A program made the translations under genes and the position numbers. Source: Phialocephala subalpina (Eukaryota > Ascomycota > Leotiomycetes > Helotiales > Mollisiaceae). From it: a stretch of DNA of 64,000 nucleotides. Under the pieces are notes generated by a model, which had not been told where the DNA came from, did no database searches, and saw nothing but the letters and a program-made list of their open reading frames with translations. The stretch is taken from NCBI GenBank assembly GCA_900073065.1, contig FJOG01000004.1, positions 2,013,604 to 2,077,603 on the forward strand, read 5' to 3'. Position 1 is the stretch's first letter. Each line of letters begins with the position of its first letter. Below, in pieces: positions 32,500 through 44,394 of this stretch.

Positions 32500-33111
32500 A
32501 TGGCAGTAAGTTTTTATAGCAACCCATTCTTGTATCATTCAACTTGGTTCAATCCTGCGCAACGTCTTCTCTACGACAACACCAAGACTACAAGCTTTGG
32601 AGATTTGGCTGTCTTGTTTCTAGGCTCCTGGTTGCCCTTCTACTATTGTACACCTTCTGAATTGCAAGTTTTCTGGAATTCCAAGGACCCTGATCTTGAG
32701 CGTGTCAAGTCCTCGGCCGAGTTTGGAGCTCTTGTGAAGGTTACGCGCTCCTTGACTCCAAAGGTCTTCCCGAGGCAAGTATTCAATCTTCCTAGCCGTT
32801 TTAACTTTCAAGCTATACCTCTTCATCCTCCCTCAGCATTGTGCCAGGGTTGCAAATCCTGGAGCTACCCCACTACCCCACCATCTTCCCCAACTATCCT
32901 ATCCTCTGCCCCTAACCTTGGTGTTGGGTGCGCACCCTCATCAAAGCATCAAAACATAGATATCCCCGAAGCACTTGCGCCAGTCCCGAGTTCCACTCTC
33001 TTAGTCGTTCCAGTCTGGGATGAGCTAAACAATGTACCTTCTCTAACTTCTCGCTCCTCAGAACTGCCCCTTCTACAATTTGCTCTTATGAGCCGACAAC
33101 AAAATGCCTGA
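32500..33111 (+). CDS. Uncertain 203-codon ORF upstream of MMS19
   Basis: An uninterrupted frame of 203 codons ends by overlapping the MMS19 start by 8 bp. Its N-terminal half has mixed composition (FLGSWLPFYYCTPSELQVFW) and its C-terminal half is Pro/Ser-rich. No family was recognised and there is no obvious splice link to MMS19. It may be a small lineage-specific gene, a relic, or chance reading of the MMS19 promoter. Confidence 0.25.
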   Translation: MAVSFYSNPFLYHSTWFNPAQRLLYDNTKTTSFGDLAVLFLGSWLPFYYCTPSELQVFWNSKDPDLERVKSSAEFGALVKVTRSLTPKVFPRQVFNLPSRFNFQAIPLHPPSALCQGCKSWSYPTTPPSSPTILSSAPNLGVGCAPSSKHQNIDIPEALAPVPSSTLLVVPVWDELNNVPSLTSRSSELPLLQFALMSRQQNA

Positions 33112-36100
33112 CCGACAACTTTTCAATAGATGGGTCGAGTGGTCAGACTTGGACGAGGACGAGTTTATTAATGGCTACGTCGAGGGTGAGATACACAAGC
33201 TTATACCGAGAAACATGGCTGAGGATATTCAGATGTTGAGCTTGGTTCATTCAAGTTTGTGGAGTTATTTCAAGAGATGCGACCATACGTTGAGGATGAA
33301 CAAGACCTTGTCGGCATTGCAAGAGGTATATACGCGGCACCTTGGCGTAAACCACCAAGCTAATATCCATGATAGCCCTATCATTTCTCCCTCAATTTTT
33401 CAAGGGACTTCTAACACAGAACCTCCCAGTCCTGAAATCTGATAGTGAGCCAGTCCCCCAATAACAAGAACAACACTGACATCATCTAGAGGAACTCATT
33501 CTCGCATGGCTTTGCCATAGAGTCAAGAACGAATCCGATGAACCAACTCTCCGCGCAGGCCTCGACGAGGTTGTCGACTCCATAAAGATAATATCATCGT
33601 GGGGAAACTTCACGGCAGAGAATGCTGTTGACATTACCACAGCTATATTTGCTCTGGGGGACAAGATGACCTACAAGGACCTGAAAACCACGACACGGGC
33701 CAACCTTCTTTCGCTGGTAACAAACATTTTTACTCGGTACGACCTCCGCCTTAGTAGCCGTCCTGGTGTGAGCAGATTTGTCGACGGCCTTCTGAATATG
33801 GCACAATTTGAGAAGACACCACAATGCTTAGACATACTCTTTCCACTCTATGTCAAATTGACGAAGGTGTGGGCTTTAGAATTGGAGTCAAAGAAGCTCG
33901 CGGAACGTATTTTTACATCGTTCTACAGGTTCTTTCCTGTGGACGTTTCTCGCAACTTTTCCCAGAAGCCGGGCATGACGACAATGCAGGACCTTTCAGA
34001 AGCACTTGAAGAGTGCATAACTTGCCATCCAATGTATGCGGACTTTGCATTCGAGCAACTGCTGGGCAACCTGGATTCTCAGCAGGTCGATGATAGCAAG
34101 GTAAGAGAGGTGCTTCCTTGTGATCCGCATACTCACTAACACTAAGCAGAAGAAGACTTTGGCCATGATGCGAAGCTGTGTGCCAAAGTACAAGGACGAC
34201 GTTGCCAATAAATGGGCAACAAAGCTCTGGGATGGGCTCAAGTACGAGATCTGGCAAGGGAGTGATCGTGAAGTCGTCCAAGCTTCATTGGACATCTTGC
34301 ACGCAGTCGCCAAGACTCTTGTCAGCGAGAAGGAAGATTGGAGCGACATGAAGACTATTCTGATCCGCTACATCACCCAAATTGGGAATGAATGTAACGC
34401 CAAAACGCAGGACTCGTTGCAATGGCTTATCCCCAATGGCCAGATATTCCACGCGCTTGCAACGAGCAGCTTGCGCGCTCTCTGGTATATCACTAAGGCA
34501 ACAATTCCGACAATGAACCTCAAGTGGCAAGATCTATCATTGACGAAGGACAAGGCATATCTTTTAATCTCTCTCAATGAGATTATCAGGGCACATGTTG
34601 AAATGTCCAAGAAGTCACCGAATACCTCCAGCGATCCAAAGGTTGCTATCGTTGTGTCTGCGCTCGAGGAAGGACATGACAAAATCAACTCCATGTACGA
34701 CGAAGGATTACAACTCGGGACTGAAGAATGGAAGGGAGGTGCCAAGGCAAGCGTCGAAGTCCCAGAGATTTATCTCAGCTCGTCGAAACAAGAGGATCTT
34801 TTGGTCAGGACTGCCGTCGAAGGTTTAGCAATGCTTATCGATCTTCCAGAGTTCTACTCGGAATTAACGAAAGCCAGAGTTATCAAGTCGATCGTGCAAG
34901 TTCACTCAAGCACTGTCCATGAGGATACTCGAATGCAATGCGTTGGTGTCCTTCAAACGATCACGTCCAACAACCCTTCTGTTTTTGCAAATGCCATCCT
35001 CCCGACCGTGTTCAACAAGCTTCCGAACCAGATCAACTACGAATACGAGTCTGCGGACGATTGTGATAAAAAGATCGGAGACACTATCAAAGTTCTTCAG
35101 GAACTGGCCGACATCGCGTGTAACGAGGTTTGCCAGAAGGATTTAGTGGCTGTTGGTGAACGCGAACAAGCAAGCGGCTATTGGCACCGGAACTTCGATG
35201 CTCTCGTTCACAAGTTGCTTCTGAAATTGGACGAGGTCGTTACACTTGAAAAGCAGCTAGACTACGCCTACGCCATAGTTCTCACCATCCACGAGGCACT
35301 TGAGAAGTTTGAGAAAGCTCTGGACAAGGCACGGGCTTCTCAGCTTACGATTGAGCCGAAGCCGGCAAACCCTGATACCGGTCCATATGCATACCTAGTT
35401 TCCAAATTATTCGAGATGCTAGATCCTCAACAACAGAGACACGAGCCTAACCCTTACAGAGAGGAGAATTCATGGTTCACAGCCATTCGGGTGCATGACG
35501 CCAATCCTTTAACCACTGACAGATTGGTAGCACTTGTTGGCAAGATTTCTTTGGTCGTGCTCCGCTCAAAGACGACTACCGATGCCAACAACTTCCTTCT
35601 AAAATGGAATAGAAACGTTGAAGAGCACGCGGCCAGCGCCCTTTCAAGCCTCTTCACCGGAGGCAACCTGGAATATGACATGCATATGCTCGACCATTGG
35701 CAGGCAGATGTCCGCTTCGGTCCTCAAGAAAAGTGTCTAGCGAATGTTCTGTCGATGTACATGATTGCTGGTACCCATCCCAAGGTACGTCGAGTAGGTA
35801 TTTTCATACCTGATTCTCTACTGACACTGTAATAGCACCGATCTTTGCTTCGGATCGACATACGAGAAGCTTGTATCTATATGATAAAGGCGTACATCGG
35901 TTTCGATATCGAAGCCGCGCCAGAAGAAGGACATACCCCTTATCAATCCTGGTACTCTGACCTCGCACGCACAAGTATGCTATGGTACATGCAACTATGC
36001 GTCAATAAATTCAGAGTAGCAAAAGAGTCGGTTCCGGGAATGCGATCTATTCTTGACATCCTCACAATGTACGTGGACGCAGCACTGGATTCCAAAAACC

Positions 36101-36903
36101 CTATGGAGCGATCAAAGCGCGGTAATATTCTCCCGGTTCTGTCCCACTTCTGCGCAGCATCCCTAGCTATGTTCGACATTGAAACTTCCGATGCTTGTCT
36201 TAAGCTCATGATGAAGGTCCTGGAAAACCAATCCTACCCTCGTTTCGGTATGATTATGGCAAGATTATACAAATCTCTGCTTGAACCTTCACCAATCTTG
36301 AAGAGAGAGAACTTCTGCAATATTCGCAGTGTAACTCCCGGCTGGGCTGTCGCTAACATCGTTCCGAGACTGCGCATGAATTGGCAGGCCGCTGATTTCG
36401 ATGCTGTTCATAAGCCGAATTACCTCATTGCACTTGCCGGCCTCATTAAGAACATCGACTCCGCGCTCTACATCGAAGAGAATGGGGGCGGCTTCTCCGA
36501 GGACCCAACCGCTGGCCCGTTACTACCGGTAATCATCGAGGGCACATTAATCCAAGCCGACTCTCCCTCAAAGTTGGTCTACATCAAAGCTTTAACTGCA
36601 ATCATCAAGCAGAACACGCCTGCTATTGAACAGCATCTCAATTCTATCATCCGTAATCTGACCGGCGGAGCTGCCGAGAACCTGGATCGGGACCACCCCT
36701 ACGAGACAGTCGATTGCCGAGTCGCAGCTATCGAGGCCTTGAAGATTTTGATCAAATACGTTGAGGGTGTCAAGCTTCGACCTTTCAGACAACAAATTGC
36801 GAAGGAGATCGCCGATGCGCGAACCGACGAGTCTTCTCGCGTTCGTGATATTGCTAGGCAAGTTTCTGTGCTTTGGAATTTGGTCTTGCATCCTGCGGAG
36901 TAG
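33104..36903 (+). CDS. MMS19: MMS19/MET18, HEAT-repeat protein of cytosolic Fe-S assembly
   Basis: Six exons: 33104-33185, 33233-33325, 33376-33444, 33490-34100, 34150-35784 and 35836-36903. All are GT-AG and in phase, giving 1185 residues. The small 5' exons are supported because they join into a continuous N terminus (DEFINGYVEGD, VELFQEMRPYVEDEQDLVG, ARALSFLPQFFKGLLTQNL) leading to ILAWLCHRV. The MMS19 signature follows: FFPVDVSRNF...TMQDLSEALEECI...FAFEQLLGNLDS, then LWDGLKYEI. The rest is helical repeats, ending RDIARQVSVLWNLVLHP. In other eukaryotes MMS19 is part of the CIA targeting complex, which delivers Fe-S clusters to DNA polymerases, helicases and the TFIIH subunit XPD/Rad3. The start codon is the least certain point. 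Confidence 0.9.
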
Positions 36904-37505
36904 AGGACTCGCTTTCTGGGGCTTGTTTTGTGCTGAGCTTGTCTTCTTGATTGGCTTGGGCAGATATAACATAGACCAGATCGAGTTGTTAGGGTTTCCT
37001 TTTATTTTTACTTTTGCGTATATAGACACACATGTAGATTAGACTCACCAGGAAGGTGATAGAAGAATATGCATGCCCTGGGTTGCCGGAGATAGGGTGA
37101 ATATCCGAAGAGGGAGGGACATTCTGGCTGATATGTCAAGAATGTCGAGGTCGGATATTCTACTTTTCAGAAGTCGAGTTCTGGCATTGTGGTGGAACAG
37201 GCGTTCTTGTACCATTCAGTGAGAATCTGGGAATCTCGAGGGGCGTACATTAGAACGTCTCAGAGTCGAGATTCGGAGATCTGAGGACTTCTGACTTTCT
37301 AAGCGGGTTGGGGAGTTTGGGAAGCATAGACTTCTTGGTGATGGTAGCATAGCGAGGGCGTTCTCTGAGACGAAATGATATGAATCTTCATGACCTGCAA
37401 TGGAAAGAGCAATTGAGAATCCATTGCCAGAACGCGCCAGCCTTTATGACTTTTCATGCACCCATATCCTCGCAGTAGCAATACACTCCAACCCTAAGGC
37501 ATCAA
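36904..37505. other. Convergent intergenic region
   Basis: About 600 bp between the 3' ends of MMS19 and SPC2. No gene or motif recognised. Confidence 0.5.
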
Positions 37506-38290
37506 TTAAGCCTTCTTACCCCTCTTCTTCCCCTTCACCGAACCCGTCGCCGTCTTCCCCCCACTCAAATCATCCAAGCTAACCCCCGAACTCTCCGCCA
37601 ACAAACTCGCCCACTTCTCATCCATCGTCTTATTCTCATCCCCAACCTCAACCCTAACAACCTTCTTCTTCACCTCCAGCACCTTGGTCGGATCCGCAGC
37701 TCCAATCGCCGGAACATTACTTGCAAACATCTGCTGAAACGGCAAAACATGAAGATGTCCCTTCTTATCAAACCACTGCGTAAACGGCTTTTTGATCTTC
37801 AACTCCGACGTCTTGCCTCCCTTCTCCGTAAATTTCACATCCACATTGTATATCGGCTTGAACTTTTCCGTCTTGGTAGCTACTTGGATCTTGACCCCAT
37901 TTTTATTTGTTCCGATGTAAACTGTTCCTTTTTCTACGGCCCAGATCCAGAATGTGAGGGCGCCGTTGAGGAGGGAGTACAAAGCGACGGCAGCTGCGGT
38001 GTAGTATTTTGTGTTGTCGAAGCCGAATTGGTAGTCCCAGTAGAAACAGGCGGCGCAGATGGCGAAAGCAGAGTAGCCGAGGGCGAGGCGGGTGTCGGTC
38101 AAGAGGTGGGATTGTTTGAAGCCGAGAGAGTTGAGATAGTGGGGGATTGCGTCGTCGGAGGTGTTTTTGAGGTCTGGGGAAGGTGTTAGCTGGTGTATTC
38201 AAGGACTTTCTGAGGTGCATCTCTGTTCGAAAATGTTATAAACGTACCAGCTATCGAGTAAACCGAGATCTTCTCCGCTGAGACTGCCAT
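37506..38290 (-). CDS. SPC2: Signal peptidase complex subunit 2
   Basis: Two exons, complement(37506-38173, 38248-38290), 236 residues. The first exon is only 43 nt (MAVSAEKISVYSIAD), then a 74-nt intron with CTAAC branch and CCCCAG acceptor. The N terminus (DLKNTSDDAIPHYLNSLGF) precedes two hydrophobic helices (about residues 48-65, starting ALGYSAFAICAACFYWD, and about 75-97, YYTAAAVALYSLLNGALTFW), with a cytosolic C-terminal domain rich in Lys. This is the usual plan of SPC25/SPC2, a non-catalytic subunit that links the ER signal peptidase to the Sec61 translocon. A KGKKRGKKA tail ends the protein. It is divergent with EMC3, with 199 bp between starts. Confidence 0.88.
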
Positions 38291-38489
38291 CCTTGCTGAG
38301 TTGTGGTCTCAAAGTTGTGAGGAAGAGGAGCTTGAAGATGTTGTCGCGTGGAGCTTTGGTGGAGGAACGTGTCTTGATCAGAGCTCGGAACGAGCCGAAC
38401 TAGCGTGAAAGCCACTTCAACGTCTGAACGTCAAGCTTCAAGTTACGCCTCTTGTTTTGCACAGCATCACAAAGAGCTTCTCTTCAACC
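38291..38489. promoter_or_regulatory. Short bidirectional promoter of SPC2 and EMC3
   Basis: Only 199 bp separate the start codons of two divergently transcribed ER membrane-protein genes, so the two must share regulatory sequence. The stretch includes direct and inverted GAACG/AACGTC-type words near 38388-38435. No named site is claimed. Confidence 0.6.
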
Positions 38490-39485
38490 ATGGCGCAAGT
38501 TCCTGTCCAGACGATCCATAGGGATCCCCAGCTATTGTAAGCTCATCGGCTGGAGGAAGGGGTGATTTAAGGTGCAGCGCTGACCGTAGAATAGCTACTG
38601 GATTCTGATCCCTATTACTCTTGTTATGGTATGTTCCTACCTCACAATTTACCCTTGAGCATAGATTGACACCCTGCAGATCTTAACAGGAGTCCTCCGC
38701 CACTATGCCACTGTCCTTATGGCTTCAGCGCCCAAAAAGTTCGACCTCCCCACGATCCGAGAACAGCGATCCCTAATGCGAGGCATCAATCTCCGCGCGA
38801 ACGCCAATGCCGTCTCTCCATCTTCCTTCCAAGTCCGAAAAGACTATCTCGTCAACGCATTTGAGAACGGTGCGTTCTTAAAGGAGCCAGATAAGAAGGG
38901 CCAGGGAGCACCGAATCCGATGACGGATCCGGCGGCTATGGAGGGAATGATGGGGATGATGAAGGGAAATATGGCTATGATTGTGCCGCAGACGCTGATT
39001 ATGGGGTGGATCAATGCGTTCTTTAGTGGTTTTGTGATCAGTATGTCTTGGAAGGAAAAGTGAAGAAAGGAAAGAGTGCTGATGTTGGACAGTTAAATTA
39101 CCTTTCCCCTTGACGATTAAGTTTAAGAGTATGTTGCAGGCCGGTGTGGCTACGAGAGATATGGACCCGCAGTGGATGTCTTCCATCTCGTGGTACGTGC
39201 TGTGTATCTTTGGCCTGCAGTCGGTGTTCAACTACCTGCTAGGCAGCGACAACGGTAAGTGAAGACGATGAGATTGTATTAGCAGCTAGCTAATGAGAAG
39301 TAGCTGCCAGCCAGATGGCACAGCAGATGGGTTCGATGGGACCAGGTGCAGGGGCTCAAATGTTTGGTCCAGGTGTTGACCCCGACAAGCAGTTCCAAGG
39401 AGAGGCGGAGAACATATCTGTTCTGGCCCATCACTATACTTTGGAGGGTGTTGAGAACAGACTGCTGGAGAGTGTGAGAGTATGA
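38490..39485 (+). CDS. EMC3: ER membrane protein complex subunit 3
   Basis: Five exons, 38490-38536, 38595-38628, 38680-39040, 39093-39254 and 39304-39485, give 261 residues, the normal family length. The N-terminal helix (FYWILIPITLVMILTGVLRHY) precedes a cytosolic coil (REQRSLMRGINLRANAN). A Met-rich loop (MEGMMGMMKGNMAM) runs into the second helix (MGWINAFFSGFVI), then KLPFPLTIKFKSMLQ, DPQWMSSISWYVLCIFGLQS (third helix) and FNYLLGSDN. EMC3 is an Oxa1/YidC/Get1-type insertase subunit. It forms the hydrophilic groove through which tail-anchored and other TM segments enter the ER membrane. The protein looks intact. Confidence 0.93.
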
Positions 39486-39713
39486 TCAGTTGTGTGGTTG
39501 GAATTTGCGGCAGTGCTGCCACCTTGTGAGCTCGAAAGTAGCAGAGAGCAGTCTGTGAAACCATGCAATCTGAATGCACATAAAAAGCAAGCTATGGATT
39601 ACGCATCTGAAGAAAATGTACAGAATTTCTAATTTCTTTGTGGGATTTGACGTGCTTAGAATGGGAGTTGTGACTTCCATTTCTGGGAGCTCGGCCATAG
39701 CGTTCTGGTCCAA

Positions 39714-40936
39714 ATGGCTGCTGCCGCTCCCGTCCTTTTCATCACCATTAATCTTTCATCAACCCAGAAACCTCGCAATCATCAGATGGAAGAACCAAAT
39801 CGAAATCGGCGCCTCACGCGCTCGGAAGCAAGCCTGCAGTCGCTATCCTGGCCCGTGGGGACGTTTACCCGCAAGGCTGCACTGCCTCGATCACCCAAAA
39901 GCGATGGTGCTTCCATCAATGCGCCCAAGAAGAACTCGCGAGGACTCAAGGGAAGTCAGACCGAATCGGCCCGTCCTAATGGCATCGAAAGTCAACACTC
40001 GAGGTCTAGAAAGAACCCCAATCTCGCCCCGATCGACACCAGCCCCATTCCCAACACCACTGAGTCTATTTGGTCAGGGCGGACAATCAGCAATACTATT
40101 CCTCTTACCATGCCAAACCGGTTAGCACAGATAACAAGCGAAAAGGGGGTAGCTGGCAGCTTAGGTCGCTCACCAAGGTATGCCTGCTCTCGCTTTGAAG
40201 TTTTTACGATGTGCTAACATATGGTCACAGCTTTCTACCGGAGAAAGTCACTCTTCTGGTTGGTCAAGATGCTGTCCCAGTGATCGCACATAAGAACGTA
40301 CTTTCCGAATCGAGTCCGTACTTCCAAGCAGCGTTCAAACCCGTCTGGTCGCAACAAGAAGAAGGAATCCTCCGGCTACCTGCCGATTGTCCAGACACGA
40401 TTGCAACATTGGTACACTGGACACACGGTCATCATCTCAGTATACCCAACAGTGTCCTAGATTTCCAGAAGGATCCATGTCTAGACTACGACCCGTTACA
40501 GACCAGGCATGGTCTTTTCGTGAAGCTCTATCTCGCTGCTGACAAGTATCTGATGCCAGAGCTGAGGAATGATGCCATTGATGGTATTCTTGTTTCAGCT
40601 TGGGACGTCGGCGACATGATCAAAATGTCTGACTACATATACGAAAATACATGTGCCAGCTCTGAACTGCGCAAGCTTCTTGTTCAACTGGTATTGTATT
40701 CTTATAATACCAGTAGTTGGAGGTGGCACCGAGATTTCATCGGTTCAGAACTTAGACTCGACCTCGATACCGCGATTGTCGAGAAGAGAGATCGTCCGCT
40801 GTTCTATGGATATGGATTCTATATCTCACCGAAGATTGACTTCTGTAAGCGCTTTCATGCACATGACAAGGAGGTTGGTGGATTTTGTACTGAGCTGAAG
40901 GACAAGATTCTGCATGATGTGTCAGAGAGGTTCTGA
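39714..40936 (+). CDS. BTB/POZ domain protein
   Basis: Two exons, 39714-40177 and 40231-40936, 389 residues. Residues 1-150 are low-complexity, basic and Ser/Asn-rich. From about residue 157 the BTB fold is clear: VTLLVGQDAVPVIAHKNVLS, ESSPYFQAAFKPVW, GILRLPADCPDTIATLVHW, then KLYLAADKYLMPELRNDAID. The middle helices continue through VQLVLYSYNTSSW. Fungal proteins of this group are a large family of unknown role. BTB domains mediate dimerisation and often recruit cullin-3 ligases, but no second named domain is seen. EMC3 ends 228 bp upstream. Confidence 0.8.
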
Positions 40937-41330
40937 TCCGGGCATCACAACGTGTTTCCTCTTTCCGGACATTTGCAGGTATTGCTCCGAGTTTGCTCAG
41001 ATACATCAAATGCAACGATGCCACAGCGATTAGGGAGATTGCTCTAGCGAAAGAAAAGAATGTCCCACAGCGTGACAAACAAACTTGAGCATTTGCTAGT
41101 ACTGATATTCTAACAGCATGTCCTCGTCCCGGACTTAGTAAATGGGATTCGAGAAGAGAGACACGCAATGTTTGCAAGGCATGAAGATAGACGTCGGCAA
41201 GGTGGCTCATTGTTCCACTAAGGGTCGCCACATTCTACTTTTCATATCTTAGCAAAGGGAATCTTCCGAGAAAGCACAACCCAGCCCAGTAACTCCAAAC
41301 ACCGTTTTTTGATGCAGCAAGCACTTTGGC
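40937..41330. other. Convergent intergenic region
   Basis: About 390 bp between the 3' ends of the BTB gene and RPF2. Nothing else seen. Confidence 0.5.
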
Positions 41331-42362
41331 TTAGCGTTTTCTCGTCTTCTTTGCCGGCTCATCCTCACTGATCTCGTCATCCTCCTCCATCATCTCTTCC
41401 TCCGAGTCCGCAATATCTCTACTCCTCTTGAGACCCTTCATCTTCCTCGTCTGCAGCTCCTTCAAGTCCTGTCTGCCAAGATGGATCCTACCGATCTTAT
41501 CACCCACAATATCCGTCGAGATATTCTTCTTCGGTCTCTCGGCAGTTCCCTTCGCCCTCTTCAATGCCTCCTTCATAATACTCTCATCCGCCTCCTTCAC
41601 TCTCCCAACCCTAAAATCCATCCTAGGTCCCATCTCCTCAACCTCCACTCTCGGCAGCTTCTGTCCACTCTTCTTCGTCCTAATCAGATAAACCCTCAAA
41701 TGCACACTGGGCTTCACCTCTTCCCCATCAACGGTGTCCCTAACACTAATAGATACGATATACTGTAGTCCCTCAACATCCACCTTATCAGCTGGCTCCC
41801 CTTTGAAGAAATCCGTAAAGAAGCTCTTGAGCAACGTATACTCGTTGCTAACTGGACTCTCAAATGGCGTGCCGGCAAAAAGTAACATCGGCTTCAACCC
41901 CACCGCACACTTCTTATTCTTAAACTGCGCCAGCGTCCTGAAGCTCTCAGGATCAAGATACAGCTCCACCATATCCAACACTTTATATCCAAACGTTCTC
42001 ACAAACGTAAGTGCATGTGGGCGCTTTTTCGAGGTACTACCGAAGACCATGAGGGAGGCATCGTTCTTTTCAGAGAAGAATTCCAACGAGGTAGCGTCGT
42101 CGAAGGGGTGGATGGGATTCTTTTTTGTGAATTTTTTGGCGAGGGGGATCCGGAGTTGGTAGAGGTCTGTTAGGGCGTCTTGGGCGATTTGGGAGCAGGT
42201 TGTGCCGCGGAGGAAGAGGGTGGTTTTGGGGTTTTCGATGGCTTTGGGGGCTTTTTTGTCGAGGGCTCTTTTGGATCGTGCATTACGAGGTTTTCTGCAA
42301 CTTAATTAGTCTTCCCTAGATAAATAGCAGTGGGAATATAGAGCATACATTTGACGTAACAT
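41331..42362 (-). CDS. RPF2: Ribosome biogenesis factor RPF2 (Brix domain)
   Basis: Two exons, complement(41331-42294, 42349-42362), with a 14-nt first exon (MLRQ) and an in-phase 54-nt intron. The protein is 325 residues. After a basic start (KPRNARSKRALDKKAPKAIE) the Brix domain runs from KTTLFLRGTTCS through DLYQLRIPLAKKFTKKN, HPFDDATSLEFFSEKNDASL, FGSTSKKRPHALTFVRTF and DPESFRTLAQFKNKKCAVG. The C-terminal third is charged, with an acidic Glu/Asp run and a final KKTRKR. With Rrs1, Rpf2 brings 5S rRNA, uL18 and uL5 into the pre-60S particle in the nucleolus. Confidence 0.93.
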
Positions 42363-42782
42363 CTTGACGTTGCGGTGGTTGAATTGGCAGCTTGAATGTT
42401 CATGCGCATCGATATCTCAAAAGTTCGTGATATCGAAAAGTTTCTAATCGATAAAAAAGTTCTCAGGCACCAAGTTTCTTTCTGCCTGGCGCGAGGCTGG
42501 ATCGGGATTCACATGCGAAATGCAAGCGGCTGGACCCCTGCTAGCCAAATCGTGGGGAACTTGGAGACATTTGAAATGCCTCGTGCCGAATCCATCCACC
42601 GACAACTTTTGAACATTCACAACTCCACGGAATTCTACTGAACAACAGACTTTCACGTCTTCACACTTCGCTTTCGAACCCATGATACAGATGCTTAATC
42701 AACGGTAGCATTCATTCCCTCTGCTGTGTTCTTGCACGACTGGAAATTCTCCCTCTGAGTTGCCGAGGCTTGATCCGGCATC
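42363..42782. promoter_or_regulatory. Divergent promoter region of RPF2 and PXMP4
   Basis: A 420-bp spacer between divergently transcribed genes. A small chance ORF is present. No specific site recognised. Confidence 0.5.
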
Positions 42783-43613
42783 ATGTCAGGAATTGAAGGT
42801 CTGAAGGTATACACTTTCCTCAACCCACTGAAGCTGCGCATCCATGCTAATACTATTGATCGATAGAGAACTCTCGAGAGTATAATCCTCAACCCAAAAT
42901 ATGCCGACTACCTCGCCGTCCTCAAAGCAGCCCGCAACGGCGCCGTCTACGGCGCCAAAGTCCGCTTCCCACATGCGCTGGTGTACGTCTTCCTCCATAT
43001 AACTTGCGAGCCATGCTGATAGGTCTTGGGATGTAGTATGATATTTCTGTTTCGGTCGGGGACAGTGAGGGAGAAAGTGAGCTTGATATTGAGGGCGACG
43101 AAGACGCATGCGCAGAATTTGGCGAAGTATGCGATGGTTTATAAGTTGACGATGTTGGTGTTGAAGCATATGGGATCTACACCTGGGAAGGAGGGGATAT
43201 TTGATACGTTTTTCGCGGGTCTCCTAGGAGGATATCTAGTATTTGGACGTAGGTCGAAGAGGGGGCATGTGAGTTCTGTTAGTAAACAAATCGTTATTTT
43301 CGGTAAGCTGGGGACACAAGATTCTCTTCAGAGGATAGGACTAATCGAGGCAGTATTTGCACGAGTGGTATTGGCAGCAGCACAACTTTCGATACAGCCA
43401 CATATAGGGATTATCAAGAATCCAGAGATGACGAAACGAATATCCCACGATGCGTGGCCGGTGTTTGCAGCGCTGAGTTGGGGATCGGTTATGTGGCTCT
43501 TCAGATGGCATCCTGATTATGTGCAGTCGGGTCTGAGGAGTAGTATGGACTATATCTACGTGCAAAGCGATCATTGGGATAGCTTGCGGAACTTCATCGT
43601 CTATAACAAGTAG
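42783..43613 (+). CDS. PXMP4: Peroxisomal membrane protein 4 (PMP24), Tim17 family
   Basis: Four exons, 42783-42806, 42867-42982, 43037-43302 and 43354-43613, 221 residues. All joints are GT-AG and in phase. The sequence follows PMP24 almost block for block: YLAVLKAARNGAVYGAKVRF, PHALVMIFLFRSGTVREKV, NLAKYAMVYKLTML, FFAGLLGGYLVFG, then AALSWGSVMWLFRWHPDYVQ, SSMDYIYVQSDHW and a C-terminal FIVYNK. Four hydrophobic segments match Tim17/22/23-type topology. It is a peroxisomal membrane protein whose transport substrate is not known. Confidence 0.9.
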
Positions 43614-44394
43614 AGATGGACTATAGGATCTGGGTCAGGTTCTCCAGGGAAAGGGAAACAAGGGATGACGGAAACGCCACAGATCAGGTGTTCGGGTTTA
43701 CGAACACCATGAGTGTACACCATTCGATACTTGGGAAGGCTTGGCTGCTTTGCATATCGTGGCATGGATATAGGCTATAGACTAGACGATCTCATGACAG
43801 GCGATGGATGTTCGGTTGTATATACCATTTCAAAGACTTCCTACTACCATAGCCCGGCTTGGGCAAGGATACTCGACTCGAGTTAACACTTTTGATATTT
43901 TTAGAACACTGAGATGAGCTCAAGGTTCACGCGCCAGGGATCTCGGCTCTTCCTTGGAGCGTCGACTGTGCCATATTGCCAATAAGCCACTTAGGCCTGC
44001 CCATTGCCCTTGGAAGTTAGACGAATTTGGGACTGTTGGAAAGTTCGAGCTGGCGAAGAACATCCAAGTTGCGTGAGTCTCCCAAGCCTTCGCGAATACT
44101 GAGCACGCTAGAACGTGCCATGCTTTTTAGTCCATTGACAAGTCACAATATCAAGTTCAAACTCGAACATCAAGAATCTTTGAAAACCTGAGGAAAGGAG
44201 GGACATTGAACTAGAATCGGGCGTTTATTTTCATCGTATCTTGACGGACATTCAAGCTAATCTGACAGCAGAAACCTCCCAGAACTCTATTTCTCACTCA
44301 AGCCTCCTTAACAACTTGACATTCCTTTCCCCTCCGGGCCTCCAACCTCAACCTCAAGCCTCCCACCTTCTTCCCATGCTCACCATACCCCTCT
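43614..44394. other. Intergenic
   Basis: About 780 bp with no coherent gene. The first part is the PXMP4 3' flank. Confidence 0.5.

Noticed and set aside
33369..33444. ATG at 33369 as the start of MMS19
   Set aside because: It would drop the N-terminal segment. Two upstream small exons join in phase and supply the expected conserved N terminus, so this ATG lies inside an intron.
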